Shown: piece by piece, positions 4,886 to 5,197 of the stretch | How the letters are laid out: every line of letters begins with the position of its first letter | Position numbering within the stretch: the stretch's first letter is position 1 | Assembly: GCA_016875255.1 (NCBI GenBank) | Contig: VGRU01000243.1 | Coordinates: 1-5,197, forward strand | DNA length: 5,197 bases | Reading direction: 5' to 3' | From: Deltaproteobacteria bacterium | GTDB lineage: Bacteria > Desulfobacterota > BSN033 > UBA1163 | Program-made: the position numbers and the translations under genes | The notes under the pieces: model-generated | Database searches by the model: none | Seen by the model: only the letters and a program-made list of their open reading frames with translations | What the model was told of the DNA's origin: nothing

Positions 4886-4934
4886 ATTTTAAACTCGATG
4901 GCCGTACTTTCTATCTAACAATTCGATCATCTAC

Positions 4935-4998
4935 CCCCTGCCGTGAAGTCGGAAAGAAAAATATCTATCCCTCAAGGTATGATTTTCGCTCGCAGGGG
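4935..4998. other. Leader region of the SurA-like/FtrD/ABC operon with a long-range inverted repeat
   Basis: The 169 bp between the partial gene at the right edge and the SurA-like start contains no plausible gene. CCCCTGC at 4935-4941 and GCAGGGG at 4992-4998 are perfect seven-base inverted arms separated by 50 nt, enclosing a T-rich segment. They could form the base of a structured leader or bind a regulator. I could not find a sigma-70 promoter I trust here: TTGAGG near 4971-4976 has no good -10 partner. No known riboswitch was recognised. Confidence 0.25.
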
Positions 4999-5041
4999 AA
5001 TAGAATGATTAGATAAGGATTTTGAGAGGGTAACGGTCGCT

Positions 5042-5197
5042 TTATGAATTGGATGTGGGTGGGTGAAAAATTGTTTTTACAAATCCCTGATCTGACAGGG
5101 TGTTGATGCTAACCAGGATAAAGGATGAGGGAGAAGCAGGCAGATCGATTCTGACCTCGCTCGAAAGATAGGGGACAAAAGAATTAAAAGAAGGGCA
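5042..5197 (-). CDS. C-terminal fragment of a small protein resembling the left-hand secreted Cys/His protein, cut by window edge
   Basis: A minus-strand frame is open from the right edge for 51 codons and stops at TAA 5044-5042; its start lies outside the window. It begins with Cys and ends KTIFHPPTSNS. The last part matches the tail of the secreted Cys/His protein (KSFYHPPRPHL) in the pattern K-[ST]-x-[FY]-H-P-P, and both have a roughly 40-residue, mostly hydrophobic stretch between the last Cys and this tail. That makes a real coding end, and probably a paralogue, more likely than a chance open frame. It lies 169 bp upstream of the SurA-like gene on the same strand. With no N-terminus visible, export is assumed by analogy only. 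A chance frame of this length remains possible. Confidence 0.55.
   Translation of the reverse strand, partial: CPSFNSFVPYLSSEVRIDLPASPSSFILVSINTLSDQGFVKTIFHPPTSNS

Noticed and set aside
5085..5100. CCCTG-ATCTGA-CAGGG hairpin as a terminator
   Set aside because: Only five pairs, no T tract follows on either strand, and it lies inside the partial coding end at the right edge.

Overview
The window is a 5.2 kb bacterial segment in which every gene I can support lies on the minus strand, so transcription runs from the right edge to the left edge. No ribosomal RNA, marker gene or mobile element identifies the host. Mid-range base composition, Shine-Dalgarno sites ahead of the genes, heptamer tandem repeats in spacers, a GCCTGC...GCAGGC palindrome, and an FtrD-like protein beside a MacB/FtsX-type ABC transporter recall Deltaproteobacteria/Desulfobacterota. 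That placement is inference from memory. The periplasmic and lipoprotein-type products point to a Gram-negative envelope.

Layout in transcription order: (1) 5197-5042, the C-terminal end of a small protein cut by the window edge. (2) 5041-4873, a leader region. (3) 4872-3937, a membrane-anchored SurA-N-like chaperone with an N-terminal zinc ribbon and a Cys-rich, uncharacterised C-terminus. (4) 3900-3244, a membrane-anchored FtrD-like (former DUF2318) Cys-rich protein with the same kind of zinc ribbon. (5) 3171-2011, an FtsX/MacB-type ABC permease with a CxxC in its periplasmic domain. (6) 1955-1272, its LolD/MacB-class ATPase. (7) 1228-1013, a His-rich mini-lipoprotein candidate. (8) 1012-840, an AT-rich spacer with an imperfect terminator-like hairpin and a TATAAT box. 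(9) 839-504, a secreted Cys/His-rich small protein. (10) 387-1, an AraC-family regulator cut by the left edge.

Genes 3 to 7 are separated by only 36-72 nt and look like one operon. FtrD-like proteins are known from ferrous/ferric iron uptake loci (FtrABCD; the P19 locus of Campylobacter, where a DUF2318 protein sits beside FtsX-type permeases and an ATPase). The core here resembles the ABC/FtrD half of such loci, without P19 or an FTR1 permease in view. The surrounding Cys/His-rich exported proteins and the AraC regulator fit a metal- or redox-handling envelope module, but the substrate cannot be read from the sequence.

The most distinctive points are: two consecutive membrane proteins with the same C-x2-C-x10-C-x2-C zinc ribbon; a SurA-like protein with no PPIase domain but a CCxSGCGGGG motif; two unrelated 7-bp tandem repeat arrays in two spacers of the same operon; small proteins at both ends sharing a K-[ST]-x-[FY]-H-P-P tail; and a regulator whose ribosome binding site is one arm of a perfect hairpin.
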